Source: Candidatus Krumholzibacteriia bacterium (lineage in GTDB: Bacteria; Krumholzibacteriota; Krumholzibacteriia; Krumholzibacteriales; Krumholzibacteriaceae). Taken from it: a stretch of DNA of 46,893 nucleotides. The DNA lies in NCBI GenBank assembly GCA_023131975.1, contig JAGLYV010000009.1, forward strand, positions 1 through 46,893, in the 5' to 3' direction. The notes under the pieces were generated by a model that ran no database searches, had not been told where the DNA came from, and saw only the letters and a list, made by a program, of their open reading frames with translations. Shown here one piece after another: positions 16,350-24,616 of this stretch; position 1 is the stretch's first letter, and every line of letters begins with the position of its first letter. The translations under genes were made by a program, and so were the position numbers.

Positions 16350-18062
16350 TTACTTGTCGATATAGCTGACTTCCAGCCAGGGGATGAAATCACCTTCCTG
16401 AACGATATTGTTGTTTTCCTTTTTTCTCACAGAGATCGGGGACTTGACGATCTGATATTTCATCGATGGCCAGTGAGAGGTCTCGACTATTATGATGTAT
16501 TTGCCTTTCCGGACTTTTTCTCCGTTGTGGTCTTTCAGATCCCATGTGTATATATGATGTCCAATATCGATGCTGGCGCCGGTGACGGCATCGACGTTCT
16601 CGAACCCTGATCCGCGTGCCCATGCCGGCAGGGTGACCTGGTTTTCCTTCACATATCCGGCAAAGCCGGAGACATAGATGGTGGCAATATATTTCCCGTC
16701 TCCATCCTCTATCCAGATGGCTGTCTGCGGGGGCAGTTCGTCCTGGTATCCGAGGATGAAGTCAATTTTTACGAATGGGGTTTCCTGTTCCTCGAGATCA
16801 AGCCTGGCCACTTTGGGTCGCATCGTCTCGTAGACCATCTTTTCCGCGTCTGTTCCCTTGAATTCTTTTGAGATCCTGATCCAGTATCTCAGCGCCTCAC
16901 GCTGTTTTGCTTCGCCCAGATAGTACAGCGCCTCGGCCTTCATCGATTCAGGTACTTCCGATGCTTCGACCATCTTCAGGTCCTCGACCCCCTGCTCGAA
17001 TTTTCCGAGAAAGAAAGGAAACATTATCCCGAATATCCCTCTCTGTAACCGAAGTTCCAGGTCTTCAGGAGAAAGGGCGACAGCCCTGTCCATGAAAGTG
17101 ATCGATTCGAGAGCGAGCCTGGAACGGTAATCGGTATCCTCGTAAATATTCTCGTCATATCCGATCTCTGCTGCCATCGCGACCGAGAATGAGAGCATCT
17201 TCCAGGCTTCAGGATCGGTGTCATCTAGTTCGACGAACAACTTGAGGACTTCAGCGGCTCCGCTGTAATCTTCTTTCGAATAGAGGGTTTTCCCAAGTTC
17301 GAGAAGTGTTGTCGCATCTTTCGGGTTGTCCGCGGCTTTCTTTTTGAGAACAGAGATATCCTGGGCATCCTTTTCTGAAGGAACAAGAATGTCGGGAGTT
17401 TTCTCCGGTTTTGTCTCTACTGCCGGTAACCCGGAAAGGGCCTTTTCCGCTTTGGCGGCTTTCTCTGACCCGGGTATCGTTTTAACGATAGACTCGAGGG
17501 CTTTTCGTTGTCCGGCAATATCGCCTTTTTTGGCATAGCCATCGCTCAATGTCGACAATGCGGTGATCAGGGCTGTCATCGATTCCTTCGACGATCCGGT
17601 AGAATAGAATTGTGCTGCCTTCTCCAGGTCTTTAATCCCCCCATCAAGCCTTCCAAGAAAACCGGGGACATTGACACCCATTATCCCCCTGAAAAGGTAT
17701 GCGAGGGAGTTGTTTTCATCGAGGGCTATAGCTTTGTCCAATAGTCCGAACGATTCCATCGTGAGCCGTCCGGCTTCCATATAATCTTTCGTGCTGCCAG
17801 CGCTCATCCCCGTGTAGAGGCCGAGGTAGGCCAGAGCATCGGAATTTTCGGGTTCAGCTTCAATAATTGACTCCAAAGCAGTCATCGCCTTTCCCAACTC
17901 ACCGCTCTCACCGAGTTTTACGGCTTCTTCGAGGGATGTGCCGTCGGCAGCTTCGATCGGAACTGACAGGACTGCTACCATTACAGCAAGCAGGGTACAG
18001 GTGAAAAAGACGGTAAAACTAGTGATAAAACGTGTGGTACGAGTGATGCCAAGCCATTTCAT
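16350..18062 (-). CDS. Secreted TPR protein with C-terminal DUF2271-like domain
   Basis: 570 residues, ATG with AAGGGAGAG six bases upstream. A signal peptide or N-terminal anchor spans residues about 15-38. Two TPR blocks (about 45-170 and 245-375) are separated by a Lys/Glu/Pro linker. The blocks contain matching segments, RGIMGVNVPGFLGRLDGGI and RGIFGIMFPFFLGKFEQGV, which point to an internal duplication. The C-terminal 130 residues (PPQTAIWIEDGDGKYIATI, NVDAVTGASIDIGHHIYTWD, GKYIIIVETSHW) resemble DUF2271 periplasmic proteins. It should act outside the cytoplasmic membrane, probably as an assembly or binding scaffold. No partner gene is adjacent: its stop faces the ABC-F gene and an intergenic gap lies upstream. 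Confidence 0.75.
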   Translation of the reverse strand: MKWLGITRTTRFITSFTVFFTCTLLAVMVAVLSVPIEAADGTSLEEAVKLGESGELGKAMTALESIIEAEPENSDALAYLGLYTGMSAGSTKDYMEAGRLTMESFGLLDKAIALDENNSLAYLFRGIMGVNVPGFLGRLDGGIKDLEKAAQFYSTGSSKESMTALITALSTLSDGYAKKGDIAGQRKALESIVKTIPGSEKAAKAEKALSGLPAVETKPEKTPDILVPSEKDAQDISVLKKKAADNPKDATTLLELGKTLYSKEDYSGAAEVLKLFVELDDTDPEAWKMLSFSVAMAAEIGYDENIYEDTDYRSRLALESITFMDRAVALSPEDLELRLQRGIFGIMFPFFLGKFEQGVEDLKMVEASEVPESMKAEALYYLGEAKQREALRYWIRISKEFKGTDAEKMVYETMRPKVARLDLEEQETPFVKIDFILGYQDELPPQTAIWIEDGDGKYIATIYVSGFAGYVKENQVTLPAWARGSGFENVDAVTGASIDIGHHIYTWDLKDHNGEKVRKGKYIIIVETSHWPSMKYQIVKSPISVRKKENNNIVQEGDFIPWLEVSYIDK

Positions 18063-18183
18063 AAGTCTCTCCCTTCAGTATCCCAATGCTTTGTTTGATT
18101 GATGTAGTACGTGGTTCACACCGGATTTGTTACAACATGATAAGATTCCTATCCAGGAAAAGGATGAGGATTCATTATGATAA

Positions 18184-18666
18184 TTATAATCCCATATCGT
18201 TCTTCATGTTATGAAGATAGATCAGGTGCTGCTGCTCTTCTTCGATCAGTTTCTTTGTGATTTTCTGCATCTTTTCGTCGACGAACCTGGAAAGTCCGTT
18301 GAAGAAAAGAATCGCGTCTTTTTCGAATCTGATCCCGATATCCAACGCGTCACCGGGGTCCTTGACGATATTCGCGAATCCTTCGGGTGTGATGTCGGAG
18401 TAGAGCTCGTTGTCGACGAGGGCCTGCATATAGGCCTCGATCTCACCGGGAAATGATTCGGCGTAATGGCCACCGGTGACCTCACTACGGATCTCTTCGA
18501 ACCTTGTTATGTGGTCCTCTTCCCAGTCGCGAAGCTTGCCGAATAATTCGGCAAGATCAAGGTTGTCTTTGAATTTGTCGGCCGCGATCGCATAGAAATC
18601 ACGTCGCTTCTTTTCCTTTTCTATTCCGATATCGATTATGTCAGCCGGCTGAAGTATGTTTGACAA
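18184..18666 (-). CDS. Rubrerythrin/ferritin-like diiron protein
   Basis: 160 residues starting with TTG at 18666; AAGGAGAA lies six to seven bases upstream, which fixes the start. A four-helix ferritin-like domain carries the diiron ligand pattern: Glu17/19 in helix 1, E49-x-x-H52 in WEEDHIT, Glu115 in RFEKDAIL and E144-x-x-H147 in EEEQQHLIYL. There is no C-terminal rubredoxin domain. Members bind two irons and act in peroxide reduction or iron handling in the cytoplasm of anaerobes and microaerophiles. The upstream 180 bases hold repeated 12-base elements that could be operator sites. Whether it is a peroxidase or a ferritin-like store cannot be told from sequence. Confidence 0.85.
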   Translation of the reverse strand: MSNILQPADIIDIGIEKEKKRRDFYAIAADKFKDNLDLAELFGKLRDWEEDHITRFEEIRSEVTGGHYAESFPGEIEAYMQALVDNELYSDITPEGFANIVKDPGDALDIGIRFEKDAILFFNGLSRFVDEKMQKITKKLIEEEQQHLIYLHNMKNDMGL

Positions 18667-18730
18667 GGGATTCTCCTTCCATCGATTCCAAATCGCGTGT
18701 CTGAACCAGGGTCCCGACCATGATAGTTAG

Positions 18731-18784
18731 CTGAAATTCAATTACGGTAACCTGAAATTCAATCAACATAGGTAATTGAAACAG
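18731..18784. repeat. Iteron-like repeats upstream of the rubrerythrin-like gene
   Basis: Two identical 12-base copies of CTGAAATTCAAT at 18731-18742 and 18752-18763, offset by 21 bases (two helical turns). A third, partial inverted copy (GTAATTGAA, 18772-18780) follows. They lie 65-118 bases upstream of the TTG start at 18666, in the only sizeable gap before it, and look like cooperative regulator binding sites. Confidence 0.5.
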
Positions 18785-18845
18785 ATAGTAACCGGACAAG
18801 GCAATAAAAATCGGGGTTGGTCGACGGGGTTGGTTGAGGACTCGA

Positions 18846-21839
18846 TTATGAAGGCTTGTAGATCACTGCGGTGCTTTTGCGTCCGTCCATCTTGGCCAGG
18901 AGGGGTGTTTCCATCCTGATGTGGATATAGTTCTCGGTACGTTCTTCCACAGGCTGGTTCTTGAGCCAGGCCCAGTCGATCATGTTCCTCCCTTTCTTGA
19001 AAGGGATGCTGAAATACCCGACGCCCTGCGAGGTGACATTATGAAAAAAGTGGGATCCCAGGGACGCGTCGAAATGGAAATCTTCCAGTTCGGCCTCGAC
19101 GATGATCCTGGCATTGGATATGTCGGGCCACCTCACGGGAATTCCCAGCCACCTGTCCCTGCTGCCCCATCGTCCCGGTCCTATCAGAATATATTTTCTA
19201 TCCGATTCTCTCATTTTCCTGTTTATCTTTTCCAGTTCGGCGGCCATCTCGACTGTCCGGCTCTTGTCGAATCTCGAAGTGTCGACATAGATGATATCCC
19301 GGATATCGTCTATCGTGCCGTTGCCCATTGCCTTGTTGCTGAACAGGACGAGATCGTCGTGATCGACAGCGTCGAGGTCGAGGTCGTAGTCCCGGAGGTC
19401 GCAGACCAGAGGTTTGATCTGCAGGATGTAGAAGGTAGGTTTTTCCCCGGCCCCTTCGTTGAGGTCGACGGCGAACTCGATCTGTACCGGCATACCCATC
19501 GAGCTTTTTACTATTTCGATAATCGCTTCGACAGTTTTCGCGAGAGGGATATAGTCATATTTAAGGATCGAGGCGAAATTCACTATTTTTGGCCCCTTGT
19601 ACATGTTTCCCACTTTTATCGATCTGTCCTGCGCGTCCCAGACCGACACGCAATATTCTGATGTGCCATCCTTTCCGGCAACTTCGATATTCTGTGAAAG
19701 GAGGTTGTCGCCGCCCCCCTCCAGGATCCCGGCGCTGTTCTCATCCATGTCAATAGTATAGAAATGTGTCTGTGATTCCCTGACGAAATCTTCCTGGGCG
19801 ATGAAATCGATGCCAGGGTGATTGGGGCAGAAACGCCATGCCTTTTCTCCGTCCACTACGTACTGGCCGAGACCCATAGCGATGACTGCTATTCCGTCTT
19901 CCGGCTTGAGGTAGGAGACGGGATAGTAATTGTACGATTGTGCCACGCCGGAAATATGAGGGTAGAAACGATTTTCGTGATGGCTTCCGGCCACTCTCTG
20001 GATCAGGACGGCCATCTTCTCCTCGCCGATCTTATAGTTGATTGCTTCCAGATATGACCTTGCTGCAGCTGAATACACAGATGCGTATACAAGTTTGATC
20101 GCTTCCTCGAGTCTTTGAAGTTTTACCTCTATATCTGGATGATTGTTCGGGAGAAAGTAGGTCTCATAGATCCCGGAAAAGGGCTGTGAGATGGAGTCTT
20201 CGAAAAGGCTGGAAGACCTCACCGCAAGGGGATAATCTATCGACTCAAGCATGAGCCTGAGCTTGTCCCGGAGCTGGTCGGAGAGTTCCCCGCCCGCCGC
20301 CAGTTTTTTTATTTCTTCATAGTCCGAAAGGTCAGCAAACTTGTTGCGAAACCCGTTTGTCTCGATAAAATGATCGTACTCCTCGGTGCCTATGATTGCG
20401 GTCTGTGGAATTGAGACATTGATGCCGGGATTGAACGAGAAAAGATCCTTGTTCTCTACAAGCATGTTAAGGAATACCATGCCCCGGCCCTTGCCTCCTA
20501 TCGATCCGTCTGTCAGTCTGACTACGCCTTCTTCCTCGATCTGCACGGTATCGTCGTAAAGGACGATCCTGCCCCTTGTCCTCTGCCTGTGAGCGATGTT
20601 GCATACTTCGATCAGGTGCTTTCTCAGGTCTCCGAAAGTCTCGAAATCGGAGACGGTCATCGGTTGGATGAACTTGGCTATCTGGATCTCACCCCTGGCC
20701 ATCAGCCAGCTGGAGAAATGGTTTCTGTTAGAATGGTATACGAGTGATTCGTCGGGGATTGTCTTGAGGAGTCTTCGGAATCCGGACATGGAACGGGCAG
20801 TATCGATTTGCCTGCCGCTTTTATCCCGAAAAATGAAATCACCGAATCCCAGGTTGAGATTAATGAAATCGGTAAGGTCGCGGGAAAGGTCGTCAGTGTT
20901 CTTGTCGAGGAACGCCGCGCCGAGTTCGGTGGCTTTCCGTGAGTTATCAGGGTCGGATGACTGAAGGAGAACAGGTAGAAACTCAAGTTTGGACTGGAAA
21001 TGCCTGATCAGGTTGACCCCCGCATTTTCATCCAGGACTCCCTCTTTCATGAATTTTACATCTGAGATGACACAGAGCAGATAATCCTGGTATTTGTCGA
21101 ATATCTCCACGGCCTCTTCCCAGTTTTCGGCCATCAGGACCTTCGGCCGGGTGCGCATTCTGAGAAGCTTTTTCATCTCGACGAGATTCTCGTCGGCGAT
21201 CAACCTCTGTGTCTGCCTCATGATCTCCGTGTGGAGGATGGGAAGGTATCTCGAAAAATAATGTATCGAGTCCTCGACGAGGAGGATCACCCTGACCAGT
21301 CCGATCCTTGTGTCGTTCACCACATTTATCTTGTCCTCGATATATTTTATCATGGCGAGAAGTACCTTGGCGTCACCGTTCCAGATGAAAACCCTGTCGA
21401 AACATTTGAGCCTGGTTTCCTTTCCGGATATCAGGGCAAGGTCATTATCGTCGTTGAGAAGGAGGAGGACCGGTATCGAACTATCCTTTTCCCTGATACG
21501 GTCACCAAGTTCGAATGGTGTCATCTCGTCTATTCTCATCGTAAGAATAATCATGTCGAACTTGTGCTCGTCGAGGCTGGCGAGAGCTTCTTCACCGAAC
21601 GCGACGGCTGTGACCCTCGGTGCGGTAGAAAGATTGAGCTGATGATATTCACCGAAGATCAGCTCGGTCAGTTTTCCTTCCTGTTCGAGGATAAAAGCGT
21701 CGTAGATCGTCGCTACAAGCAGAATCTCTCTCACCTTGAACTGCATCAGGTCGTGATATATCTCGTTATCCGACTTGTGGGTGGTGAAGAGGCGGGAGAC
21801 GAGCTGCTTGTACATACAGGAATCCTTTTTGAAACTCAT
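18846..21839 (-). CDS. Response-regulator-like / PEP-synthase ATP-binding domain fusion
   Basis: 997 residues from the ATG at 21839; an ATG at 21815 with AAGGA in front is an equally good start. Residues about 30-170 form a receiver-like domain (KFDMIILTMRIDEMTPFELGDRIRE, with Asp in the phospho-acceptor strand). Residues about 185-330 look like a second receiver-like domain (DYLLCVISDVKFMKEG). Residues about 440-800 carry the PEP synthase/PPDK N-terminal ATP-grasp signatures GGKGRGMVFLNML, PLAVRSSSLFEDS and PFSGIYETYFLPNN. There is no phosphohistidine swivelling domain and no PEP/pyruvate barrel, so it cannot run the full PEP synthase cycle. Proteins of this plan exist in Bacteroidetes and allied phyla with unknown function. 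A signalling phosphotransferase is an inference. Confidence 0.8.
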   Translation of the reverse strand: MSFKKDSCMYKQLVSRLFTTHKSDNEIYHDLMQFKVREILLVATIYDAFILEQEGKLTELIFGEYHQLNLSTAPRVTAVAFGEEALASLDEHKFDMIILTMRIDEMTPFELGDRIREKDSSIPVLLLLNDDNDLALISGKETRLKCFDRVFIWNGDAKVLLAMIKYIEDKINVVNDTRIGLVRVILLVEDSIHYFSRYLPILHTEIMRQTQRLIADENLVEMKKLLRMRTRPKVLMAENWEEAVEIFDKYQDYLLCVISDVKFMKEGVLDENAGVNLIRHFQSKLEFLPVLLQSSDPDNSRKATELGAAFLDKNTDDLSRDLTDFINLNLGFGDFIFRDKSGRQIDTARSMSGFRRLLKTIPDESLVYHSNRNHFSSWLMARGEIQIAKFIQPMTVSDFETFGDLRKHLIEVCNIAHRQRTRGRIVLYDDTVQIEEEGVVRLTDGSIGGKGRGMVFLNMLVENKDLFSFNPGINVSIPQTAIIGTEEYDHFIETNGFRNKFADLSDYEEIKKLAAGGELSDQLRDKLRLMLESIDYPLAVRSSSLFEDSISQPFSGIYETYFLPNNHPDIEVKLQRLEEAIKLVYASVYSAAARSYLEAINYKIGEEKMAVLIQRVAGSHHENRFYPHISGVAQSYNYYPVSYLKPEDGIAVIAMGLGQYVVDGEKAWRFCPNHPGIDFIAQEDFVRESQTHFYTIDMDENSAGILEGGGDNLLSQNIEVAGKDGTSEYCVSVWDAQDRSIKVGNMYKGPKIVNFASILKYDYIPLAKTVEAIIEIVKSSMGMPVQIEFAVDLNEGAGEKPTFYILQIKPLVCDLRDYDLDLDAVDHDDLVLFSNKAMGNGTIDDIRDIIYVDTSRFDKSRTVEMAAELEKINRKMRESDRKYILIGPGRWGSRDRWLGIPVRWPDISNARIIVEAELEDFHFDASLGSHFFHNVTSQGVGYFSIPFKKGRNMIDWAWLKNQPVEERTENYIHIRMETPLLAKMDGRKSTAVIYKPS

Positions 21840-21950
21840 AGTATCGATTCAAGCTCCAGATTATAGAACAGGGATTTGCGGTGGTCAATCACAGCTTCGT
21901 GTATTGAGATCGGGGCGAGAAAAATGAGTGATCATCCCGGTTGTTGGAAT

Positions 21951-21980
21951 TTGCGATTTCCGGGGATATTGTGTTATATT
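21951..21980 (+). promoter_or_regulatory. Possible promoter of the efflux gene pair
   Basis: TTGCGA (21951-21956), an 18-base spacer and TATATT (21975-21980), 71 bases before the GTG at 22052. Moderate match only. Confidence 0.35.
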
Positions 21981-22051
21981 ACGCAGAAGTTCGTAATGGA
22001 GAGATTCCCCCCCCCTGGACTTTCCTTAATTTTCAGTCTTTTCTGAAGTGA

Positions 22052-23266
22052 GTGGCTTTGAAATATTTATTCAAGACAAACCGGCGTTCTGCAGGTCTGC
22101 GGTGGCCCGTGGTGGCAGCAGCGTCCATTATTCTGGTCCTTGTGTCGATTCAGGGATGCGGTAATGGTGGGCATGATTCCGAAGGCGGACCTGAGTTCAA
22201 AAAGATTCCCGTAAAGAGAGGAGTCTTTCAGATCAGCGTATCGGCCAACGGAGAAGTAAAACCTATCGACAGGGTAGAGATGAAATCAAAGGCCAGCGGG
22301 ATGATAATGGAACTCCCGATAGAAGAGGGTGATTTTGTACGAAAGGGTGACCTGATAGCCAGGCTCGATCAGAAGGACGAACTGGCGGCAGTAAATCAGG
22401 CCCAGGCTGACGTGGACATCGCCCGTGCCGAACTGAAACAGGCGACAAGGTCGTTTGACAGAAGAGAACAGCTTTTTAAACAGAACTATATTTCCGAAGA
22501 GGAAAATGACCAGATCGAGCTGGGGCTGGCTATCGCCAGGGGAAAACTGATACAGGCCGAGACGGTACTGGACCGTGCCAGCGAGAGGCTGGCCGAGGCG
22601 ACCGTTCGGGCACCGATTGACGGTGTGATCCTTCAAAAGTATGTGGAGGAAGGCCAGATCATAGCTTCAGGGATCAGTAACGTCAGTGGTGGGACAGCGA
22701 TCGCGGATATAGCTGATATGAGCAGGGTCCATATCGAAGCGGGAATCGATGAGATCGATATCGGCAAGATCGAAGTCGGTCAGACCGCCACGATTGTAGC
22801 CGAAGCCTATCCCGGACGCAGCTTTGATGGCCTTATCGCCAGGATATCTCCCGAGGCAAAGATAGAGCAGAATGTCACCCTGTTCGATATAATCACCGAG
22901 GTGGAGAATCATGACGGAAGGCTCAAATCCGGGATGAACACATCGGTAGAGATAATAATCGTGAGAAAAGAAGATGCTCTTCTGGTTCCCTCTGTGGCAT
23001 TTCAGGCCGTCAGGGGAGGTGGCTCGGCAGAGAAAGGGATGATGGTACTTCTCTGGGATGGAGACTCCTGGATAGAAAAAGAAGTGGAAACGGGTCTTTA
23101 TGATTACAGGAATGTGGAGATAATCTCTGGCCTCAGCAAAGGCGATATCCTGGGAGTACCAATGACCTCACGGTTGAAGGAAGAGAACCAGCGATTGGAA
23201 CAGAGGATAAGAAGCAGCCGTAGTTTCGGGGCGGACAAGTCGAACAATAAGAAACCGAGTCATTGA
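22052..23266 (+). CDS. Membrane fusion protein of a MacAB-type exporter
   Basis: 404 residues from GTG at 22052; no convincing ribosome site is seen, and a TTG at 22058 is an alternative. The N-terminal hydrophobic segment ends in SIQGC, a possible lipobox (Cys36). Then come the HlyD/MacA parts: barrel-sandwich half (ANGEVKPIDRVEMKSKASG, IEEGDFVRKGDLIARLD), alpha-hairpin coiled coil (about 105-180), second half-motif ATVRAPIDGVILQKYVEEGQ, beta-barrel (ADMSRVHIEAGIDEIDIGKI), and a membrane-proximal domain (LLVPSVAFQAV). It bridges an inner-membrane permease to an outer-membrane channel. The permease follows 23 bases downstream, but neither an ATPase nor a TolC-like gene is adjacent. Confidence 0.88.
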   Translation: MALKYLFKTNRRSAGLRWPVVAAASIILVLVSIQGCGNGGHDSEGGPEFKKIPVKRGVFQISVSANGEVKPIDRVEMKSKASGMIMELPIEEGDFVRKGDLIARLDQKDELAAVNQAQADVDIARAELKQATRSFDRREQLFKQNYISEEENDQIELGLAIARGKLIQAETVLDRASERLAEATVRAPIDGVILQKYVEEGQIIASGISNVSGGTAIADIADMSRVHIEAGIDEIDIGKIEVGQTATIVAEAYPGRSFDGLIARISPEAKIEQNVTLFDIITEVENHDGRLKSGMNTSVEIIIVRKEDALLVPSVAFQAVRGGGSAEKGMMVLLWDGDSWIEKEVETGLYDYRNVEIISGLSKGDILGVPMTSRLKEENQRLEQRIRSSRSFGADKSNNKKPSH

Positions 23267-23289
23267 ACAGGAACGGATTCAACCGGTAG

Positions 23290-24489
23290 ATGGCAATATT
23301 TGTAAATATCGCAATAGCATTTCATAGCCTGAGATCAAATCCCCTGAGGTCAGGATTGACTCTAACGGGGATCGCCGTAGGGATCGCGGCCGTCCTCTAC
23401 GTAGTGGTCCTCGGACAGATCACTCAGGAAAGGATCAATGAGCGCCTCGAGTCGCTTGGTTCGAATGTCCTTGTCATCCGTCCCGGATATTCGAGGATGA
23501 GAGGTGTCAGGACCGGAGCCAGCGTCGTCAATCTTACCTGGCAGGATTCAAGGGATATCGTGACCGGCTCTGAAATGATACTTAGCACTGTGCCGATTTA
23601 CTCCGGTCAGGGTAACGCTGAATACCGGGACAGGACATGGTCTACCAGGGTGACAGGGACGACTCCGCAATATGCGGTCATCAACAACGATTTTCCGATA
23701 GATGGAAGATTTTTTACGGAGGAAGAGCTGGCCGGGAGATCGCAGGTCTGCCTGCTGGGAGCAACGGTCCATGAGAAACTTTTCGGGAGCGGCTCTCCTG
23801 TAGGGGAGAGTATCTTTCTGAATTCGAAGCGTTTTCTGGTGATAGGGTTGCTCGGTGTGAAGGGTGAGGGCTGGTCAAGTCCTGACGATCAGGTGTTCAT
23901 GCCGATAACCACCGCGCAGGAACGTCTCTACGGTGTCGATCATCTCTCCAGCATACTTGCGCAGATGAATGAGGGGGGTAGTGACGATGAGGCTCTTTTC
24001 GATATCGAGACGATACTCCGAAGGAATCACCGTCTCCGTGAGGACCAGGATAACGATTTTCGTGTGCGGCGGCAGGATTTTTTCCTGTCGACGATCCAGG
24101 ATACGAACGCCGAGATCGCTAATTTCATCGTATTGATCGCCTTTGTGTCGCTGGCTGTCGGAGGGATCGGAATAGCTAACGTCATGCTGGTATCGGTCAC
24201 GGAGCGGACAAGGGAGATCGGCATACGTCGCGCGATGGGAGCCAGGAGAAAACATATTCTCACGCAATTTCTTGTCGAGGCCGCCATCCTGGGACTCTTT
24301 GGAGGACTGCTCGGTATAGTGGGCGGGATGACATTCAACCATTTCAATATTGGCGCGGGATTGATCCTTCCCTGGAACTGGATCGGGTACAGCTTTGCTA
24401 TCTGTGCCGGGATAGGGGTGCTTGCCGGACTTTACCCCGCCATGCGGGCGGCGAAAGAGGATGTCATCAGGGCTCTGCATCATGAATGA
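23290..24489 (+). CDS. MacB-like FtsX-family ABC transporter permease
   Basis: 399 residues. One N-terminal transmembrane helix (about 20-42, preceded by SLRSNPLRSGLTLTGIAVG), a MacB-type periplasmic core domain (about 50-260; GSNVLVIRPG, GTTPQYAVINNDFPIDGRFF) and three C-terminal helices with the FtsX motif GGIGIANVMLVSVTERTREI followed by GIRRAMGARR. This is the transmembrane subunit of a MacAB- or Lol-like mechanotransmitting exporter; it needs an ATPase, which in E. coli MacB is fused to its N-terminus but here is absent from both the gene and the neighbourhood. The start codon has only a weak ribosome site. Coupled to the membrane fusion protein gene. Confidence 0.9.
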   Translation: MAIFVNIAIAFHSLRSNPLRSGLTLTGIAVGIAAVLYVVVLGQITQERINERLESLGSNVLVIRPGYSRMRGVRTGASVVNLTWQDSRDIVTGSEMILSTVPIYSGQGNAEYRDRTWSTRVTGTTPQYAVINNDFPIDGRFFTEEELAGRSQVCLLGATVHEKLFGSGSPVGESIFLNSKRFLVIGLLGVKGEGWSSPDDQVFMPITTAQERLYGVDHLSSILAQMNEGGSDDEALFDIETILRRNHRLREDQDNDFRVRRQDFFLSTIQDTNAEIANFIVLIAFVSLAVGGIGIANVMLVSVTERTREIGIRRAMGARRKHILTQFLVEAAILGLFGGLLGIVGGMTFNHFNIGAGLILPWNWIGYSFAICAGIGVLAGLYPAMRAAKEDVIRALHHE

Positions 24490-24616
24490 TGCGATAAGGC
24501 ACGATCTATGGATGGAGATGCGGACACTCGATTTATCGGGACATCCGTTTGTGTAGATGGTATTAATGAAATCCGATTGAATTCGCAACTTTGCTGCTAA
24601 CAGGAGGTATCACAGC

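Noticed and set aside
18921-19661. A 246-codon plus-strand frame opposite the PEP-synthase-like fusion
   Set aside because: Mirror of conserved residues of the real gene; no ribosome site or domain.
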